In this document: one piece after another, positions 60,257 through 64,000 of the stretch
Layout: the number at the start of each line of letters is the position of its first letter
How positions within the stretch are numbered: the stretch's first letter is position 1
Source: Pseudomonas sp. MM223
GTDB taxonomy: Bacteria > Pseudomonadota > Gammaproteobacteria > Pseudomonadales > Pseudomonadaceae
DNA: 64,000 bases
Reading direction: 5' to 3'
Assembly: GCA_947090765.1 (NCBI GenBank)
Contig: OX352322.1
Coordinates: forward strand, 1,507,501-1,571,500
Translations under genes and position numbers: made by a program
The notes under the pieces: generated by a model
Databases searched by the model: none
What the model was told of the DNA's origin: nothing
The model's input: the letters and a program-made list of their open reading frames with translations, nothing else

Positions 60257-61186
60257 ATGGACCTGCTCAACGCCATCCGCAGCTTCATCAAAGTGGTCGA
60301 GGCTGGCAGTATTGCTGGCGGCGCCCGTAACCTGGGCCTCAGCCCGGCAGCAGTCAGCCAGAACCTGGCACGCCTGGAGGGCCATCTGCAGGTGCGCCTG
60401 CTCAGCCGTACCACCCGCAGCATGGCGCTGACACCGGCAGGTACGCAGTATTATGAGCGTGTCAGGCATATCGAGCGTGACCTGGCCCTGGCCGAGCAAG
60501 CTGTCACTACGCCAGACAGCGAACCCCAAGGGCGGCTGTGCATCGCATCGACGTCCGCTTTTGGCCGCCACGTACTGGCACCGCTGATTCCCGCCTTCAG
60601 TGCCCGCTACCCACTGCTTTCGATAGAGTTGGTAACGACTGATCGCAGGGTAAACCATGCCCGTGAAGACGTCGATGTAAGCCTGCGCATTGCCCCGCAA
60701 CTGGAAGACCAACTGTTGGCCCGGCACATCGCCCGTATCCCGTTCATCTGCTGCGCCTCGCCCGGCTATTTGCAAAACGCTGGGGTGCCGGGTTCGCCCG
60801 AGGCATTGCGTAATCATCGCTGCCTGGTGTTCCGCTACCCGGTGGATGGGCGGTTTCTGCGCTGGGGCTTCATGCGTGACGGGCTGCGATTCGAAGCGGA
60901 GTTCGGCAGCGTATTGATCAGCGACGACATCGACGCCCTGACCCAGATGGCGTTGCACGATGGCGGCATTACCCGCTTGGCCGAGTTCATGGTGCGACCG
61001 CACCTGGCTAGCGGTGCGCTGGTGCCGTTGTTCGAGTACAGCGACAGTGGCCAGGCCTACGCTCAGACCGAACCGATGGATATCTACCTGTGCCTGGCCG
61101 ACCGTTTCGCCATGACCGCAAAAGTGCGTGTGTTCATGGATTATCTGCGTGAATGCCTGGGGGACACTTGGCAGGTAAAGGCATGA
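60257..61186 (+). CDS. LysR-type transcriptional regulator
   Basis: This is a 309-residue LysR regulator with the helix-turn-helix at residues 2-60 (FIKVVEAGSIAGGARNLGLS) and a periplasmic-binding-like effector domain. It is divergent from the DUF2798 gene 115 bases away, which is the usual arrangement of a LysR regulator and its target. The effector is unknown. It ends within a bidirectional terminator shared with the FadL gene. Confidence 0.93.
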   Translation: MDLLNAIRSFIKVVEAGSIAGGARNLGLSPAAVSQNLARLEGHLQVRLLSRTTRSMALTPAGTQYYERVRHIERDLALAEQAVTTPDSEPQGRLCIASTSAFGRHVLAPLIPAFSARYPLLSIELVTTDRRVNHAREDVDVSLRIAPQLEDQLLARHIARIPFICCASPGYLQNAGVPGSPEALRNHRCLVFRYPVDGRFLRWGFMRDGLRFEAEFGSVLISDDIDALTQMALHDGGITRLAEFMVRPHLASGALVPLFEYSDSGQAYAQTEPMDIYLCLADRFAMTAKVRVFMDYLRECLGDTWQVKA

Positions 61187-61187
61187 A

Positions 61188-61211
61188 AAAACCGCCACGA
61201 GGGCGGCTTTT
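61188..61211. terminator. Bidirectional terminator between the LysR and FadL genes
   Basis: CCGCC / GGCGG with loop ACGAG is flanked by six A and four T. It lies immediately after the LysR stop and 18 bases from the FadL stop. Confidence 0.82.
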
Positions 61212-61228
61212 CATGGGGTGTGTACGAA

Positions 61229-62494
61229 TCAGAAGCGGTAGGTGAGGGATGCACCGATACCGTGAGCGCTGTTCTCGTACTTGGCCTGGTAGCTGCCTTT
61301 GGTTGCGCTCACCTGATTGACCTTGGTGTCTTCTTCCCACAGGTAGGAATAGGCCACGTCGATGGTCATATCGTCGTTCGGGCTCCAGCCGGCACCCAGG
61401 CTGAACACCTTGCGGTCGCCAGTGGGGATACGTGGCGAACGGTCATGGTTGTTGGTCGGCGATTGGTCGACGGTGAAGCCGGTGCGCAGCACCCACTCCT
61501 TGTTGACCTTGTACGACGCACCAATGGCGTGGGCCCAGGTGTCATGCCAGTTCTGTTCTTCGGTGATGGTCTGGAACGCCGAACCTGCCAGTGGTGCCGG
61601 AACATCGTTTTGCACGGTGATGTCTTTCAGGCGGCTCCAGCGGGTCCAGGTGCTGCCTGCATACAGGGTCCACTGGTCGTCCAGTTCATGGGTAACCGAG
61701 AAGTCGACCGATTCAGGTGTCTTGATCTTCAACGAGGCGTCGAACTTGTTGCCGTCGAACGGCCCGATCAGCGGCGTGCTGACGCGGGTCTTGCCTTCGA
61801 GCTTGTAGTCGACCATCGAGTGGTAGGTCAGACCGAGGCGGGTGCTGTCGGTAGCCTGTACCAGGATGCCGATGTTGTAACCAATGGCGGTATCGTCGCC
61901 CTTGATTTTCACTTCGCCGTCGTTGCGGCCCGGGGTGAACGGGTTGATCAGGCTTGAGCCCAGTTCGCCCTTGATGCGGTTGATGGTTGGGCCGAAACCG
62001 ATCGACACCTTGTCATTGAAGGCATAGCTGACGGTCGGCTGGAAGGTGACTACCTCGACGTGGCTCTTCTTGCCCCAGTAGCGTGCGGCGTCATCGCTGC
62101 CGTAATCGGTTACCAGGCCAAACGGTACATAGACACCAAAGCCGACGCTCCAGTGGTCGTCGATCGGTTTGACGTAATAACCCATGGGTACGCCAACGAA
62201 AGGCACCATGTCACCATCGGTTTCCCCCCCGAGGTTGCTGCCTGGGCCCGAAATGTCGGACTTGGCGATGACGGCGGCGCCGCCCACGGTGAACTGTTCG
62301 CGCTTGAGGCGGGACATGCCGGCCGGGTTACCAAACACGGTGCTGGCATCTTCGGCAGATGAAGAACGTCCCGCGAAACCTGTCCCCATGCTGCTGATGC
62401 TCTGTTCGTTCAGGGCGAAGCCTGCTGCGAACAGTTGGCTGGATGCCACGGTAACAGCGACGGCGAGGGAGGTTTTGAGCATTACTTTTTTCAT
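61229..62494 (-). CDS. OmpP1/FadL/TodX family outer-membrane transporter
   Basis: This 421-residue outer-membrane beta barrel, with a signal peptide (KTSLAVAVTVASSQLFA), takes up long-chain fatty acids or other hydrophobic molecules. The mature protein begins AGFALNEQSISSMGTGFAGR, including the N-terminal hatch (NPAGMSRLK). The C-terminal strand ends in aromatic F (YRF), as required for outer-membrane insertion. It is the only gene in the window of this family. Confidence 0.94.
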   Translation of the reverse strand: MKKVMLKTSLAVAVTVASSQLFAAGFALNEQSISSMGTGFAGRSSSAEDASTVFGNPAGMSRLKREQFTVGGAAVIAKSDISGPGSNLGGETDGDMVPFVGVPMGYYVKPIDDHWSVGFGVYVPFGLVTDYGSDDAARYWGKKSHVEVVTFQPTVSYAFNDKVSIGFGPTINRIKGELGSSLINPFTPGRNDGEVKIKGDDTAIGYNIGILVQATDSTRLGLTYHSMVDYKLEGKTRVSTPLIGPFDGNKFDASLKIKTPESVDFSVTHELDDQWTLYAGSTWTRWSRLKDITVQNDVPAPLAGSAFQTITEEQNWHDTWAHAIGASYKVNKEWVLRTGFTVDQSPTNNHDRSPRIPTGDRKVFSLGAGWSPNDDMTIDVAYSYLWEEDTKVNQVSATKGSYQAKYENSAHGIGASLTYRF

Positions 62495-62641
62495 TATTAG
62501 AAAACTCCTTGGGATCTCCGGGGCGAAAAGCTACCAACAAATCACGCGCCGCGCCATAGCCTCAATCGCTGAAGATAGAGCGGTTTTGTAGGACAATCCG
62601 ACCAAAATTCCCTTTTTTCCGGTAATGTTGTAGGACGCTTC

Positions 62642-63124
62642 TTAAGATACCTGTGGCAATCTCTGATCTATGCAGGTATGCCAAGCATGGGTGAAGTCGC
62701 GCAGGCGACCTTGAGGGTGGAAAATCTGGCGCCATATCCGGGCCAGCGCCAGCAGGTCGTCAGCGGCAGGCAATGGCGTGGCCTGCTCTTCGACGAGCAT
62801 CCAGGCAATGGCGGTGGAATAGCGCAGGTTGACGGTAAGTTCCAGGTGCGGGCCGCCGAGGAAGGCGTGCTGGCTAGCCAGGCCGCGCACTAGGCTGGCC
62901 AGGTCGGGGTCGCGGGCCAGGTAATCGTCCCAGAGTGCCTGGTGACGGTGTTCGCCAATGCGGTAAAGGCCGTGCCCGCGTCGGTCATGCAAGGCTGAGC
63001 CGAGTGCCGACTGGCTGGCGGCGATGCCTAGCAACAAGGCTTCCGCGCTGGCGCAGTGACGGTTCAGGTAGACCAGGGTGGGTCGGATCACATACTGACA
63101 CAATTCATTCGCCGCGATACCCAT
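62642..63124 (-). CDS. Hypothetical protein, 160 residues
   Basis: Not recognised. The start MGIAANELCQYVIRPTLVYL is at 63124; a longer in-frame form from 63208 adds Pro-rich sequence that looks non-coding. The protein is mostly helical by eye, with a conserved-looking stretch LTVNLRYSTAIAWMLVEEQA. It lacks a signal peptide or membrane segment. It is on the same strand as the FadL gene, 147 bases upstream of it, with no visible link in function. Confidence 0.72.
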   Translation of the reverse strand: MGIAANELCQYVIRPTLVYLNRHCASAEALLLGIAASQSALGSALHDRRGHGLYRIGEHRHQALWDDYLARDPDLASLVRGLASQHAFLGGPHLELTVNLRYSTAIAWMLVEEQATPLPAADDLLALARIWRQIFHPQGRLRDFTHAWHTCIDQRLPQVS

Positions 63125-63373
63125 GATGCCCTCGAGCAAGTAAGGGCCGGACGGGCGCTGGAGCTTGGCAGCTGGTGAATGATCAGGCCCGCCGGAAGCG
63201 GTAAGCACCGCTCGAGTTGAAGTGTAGTGTGATAATCGTGGTGTAAAGAGCTGTTTTTAAATCGATTGCTGCCTGACGTACCGGGCTATATGCCCGGAGG
63301 CAATTACGCCAAGAACGTTCAGGCAGGCTTGCGATGGGATGATTCAGCGCTTGAATGCCACGGTATTCGCCAC

Positions 63374-63598
63374 TCACGCGGTGAGTGATTGGCGAGTCCG
63401 GGCGATGACCGCCTGCAGCGGTTCATTGCGGCTGTACTGTTCATGGTACAGGCGCTCGGTGTGGCAGGCGACGCCGTGTTCGTCTACCAGGGTAAAGCTG
63501 AAGCTGCCCTTGCGTGGGGCAACGATAAGGCACTTCAACGGCGAGAAGGCCTGGGAGAGGGTGCCAATGGCAGCCTGAATCTGATGATGAGTTTGCAT
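63374..63598 (-). CDS. Small DUF3509-like protein, 74 residues
   Basis: The protein starts with MQTHHQIQAAIGTLSQAFSP at 63598; the ORF stays open to 63721 but without a good start. The central CLIVAPRKGSFSFTLVDEHG and the C-terminal Arg-rich helix resemble the DUF3509 family of small Pseudomonas proteins, function unknown. The resemblance is from memory and is not checked by search. It is a solitary gene. Confidence 0.66.
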   Translation of the reverse strand: MQTHHQIQAAIGTLSQAFSPLKCLIVAPRKGSFSFTLVDEHGVACHTERLYHEQYSRNEPLQAVIARTRQSLTA

Positions 63599-64000
63599 AT
63601 TGTTGGAGGTTCCTGCTTTAAACACGGGGATATGATCCGTGCATGATAGAAACGTTCCAGTGACGCCTTTATTAAGGGACGAACGAACCTGACTGGAACA
63701 AAGCAGCCAGAGAGAGCGCAATCAAATGTGGGCGCTTGGGCTGACTGGTAGGTACTTCGGAAGGCAGGCAGCACGTCGGGGCCAAGGTTCTAGGCCGTCG
63801 GGTGGAATCCTGATCAATCTGTCACGTGATTCGTGCTTGAGCAGCCTGAGGCTGGCGAGTGAATCATCGAATGGGCAATCCTGCTTTCAGCAGCGCACTC
63901 TTGGGAAAGTGGGTCTGCAAGGATGTTGGGCCCGAATTGACTTTCAGCTTGGTACTAACGAGGCGCACCTTACCGGAAATGCCGGCGCTTGGCAAGCACT
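63599..64000. other. No gene recognised
   Basis: These 402 bases show no convincing start, ribosome site or family-like frame on either strand. The short frames that exist lack codon bias. Part of a gene may begin beyond the window. Confidence 0.5.

Overview
The window is chromosomal DNA of a fluorescent pseudomonad of the Pseudomonas putida group. The evidence is the gene order nlpD-rpoS-(rsmZ)-fdxA-mutS-pncC-recA-recX, the order ldhA-gacS-two-component pair-cysM-rlmD-relA-mazG, the divergent finR/fpr pair, high GC, an Azotobacter-type 7Fe ferredoxin, and many P. putida-style REP palindromes between genes. Most of the window is ordinary core genome. No tRNA, rRNA, transposase, integrase, prophage or CRISPR array was seen.

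Layout. Positions 1-9100 hold stress response and DNA repair: NlpD, sigma-S, the Gac-dependent small RNA RsmZ with its GacA site, FdxA, MutS, a DxD glycosyltransferase-like protein, PncC, and LexA-controlled recA-recX. Positions 9100-22600 hold housekeeping genes: a LOG protein, a tRNA acp3U-type DTW protein, the response regulator ErdR, DgkA, finR/fpr, SprT-like, TtcA, WrbA, ArsC, a TlpA thioredoxin and LdhA. Positions 22600-34100 hold GacS, an OmpR-type two-component system, CysM, RlmD, RelA, MazG and a DUF2058 protein. Positions 34100-41760 hold PurN/PurM, envelope proteins, Hda and two NlpC/P60 lipoproteins. Positions 41842-44388 encode the most unusual protein, an 848-residue probable toxin with a C-terminal ADP-ribosyltransferase signature. 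Positions 46199-55280 are a cobalamin riboswitch followed by ten tightly coupled cobalamin genes, from the corrin adenosyltransferase to nucleotide loop assembly. Positions 55515-63598 hold a GH5 enzyme, a MarR-MFS-small membrane protein unit, a glutathione peroxidase, a LysR regulator, a FadL porin and small unknown proteins.

Genes that act together. GacS and RsmZ belong to one post-transcriptional regulatory cascade and lie 20 kb apart. RelA (ppGpp) and RpoS belong to the stationary-phase response. FinR/Fpr, WrbA, GPx and TlpA handle redox stress. The cob operon makes coenzyme B12 under feedback from its own product.

Two things stand out besides the toxin. First, relA, hda, finR and the OmpR-associated sensor kinase are each broken by a one- or two-base shift, three of them in short homopolymers; because relA and hda are core genes, base-calling or assembly error is the simplest explanation. 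Second, a non-coding repeat family with hexamer or 12-mer tandem repeats at its ends occurs twice. One copy is a 572-bp long-armed palindrome (59232-59803). The other is a 138-bp derivative (45912-46049) whose junction lies on a 5-base microhomology.
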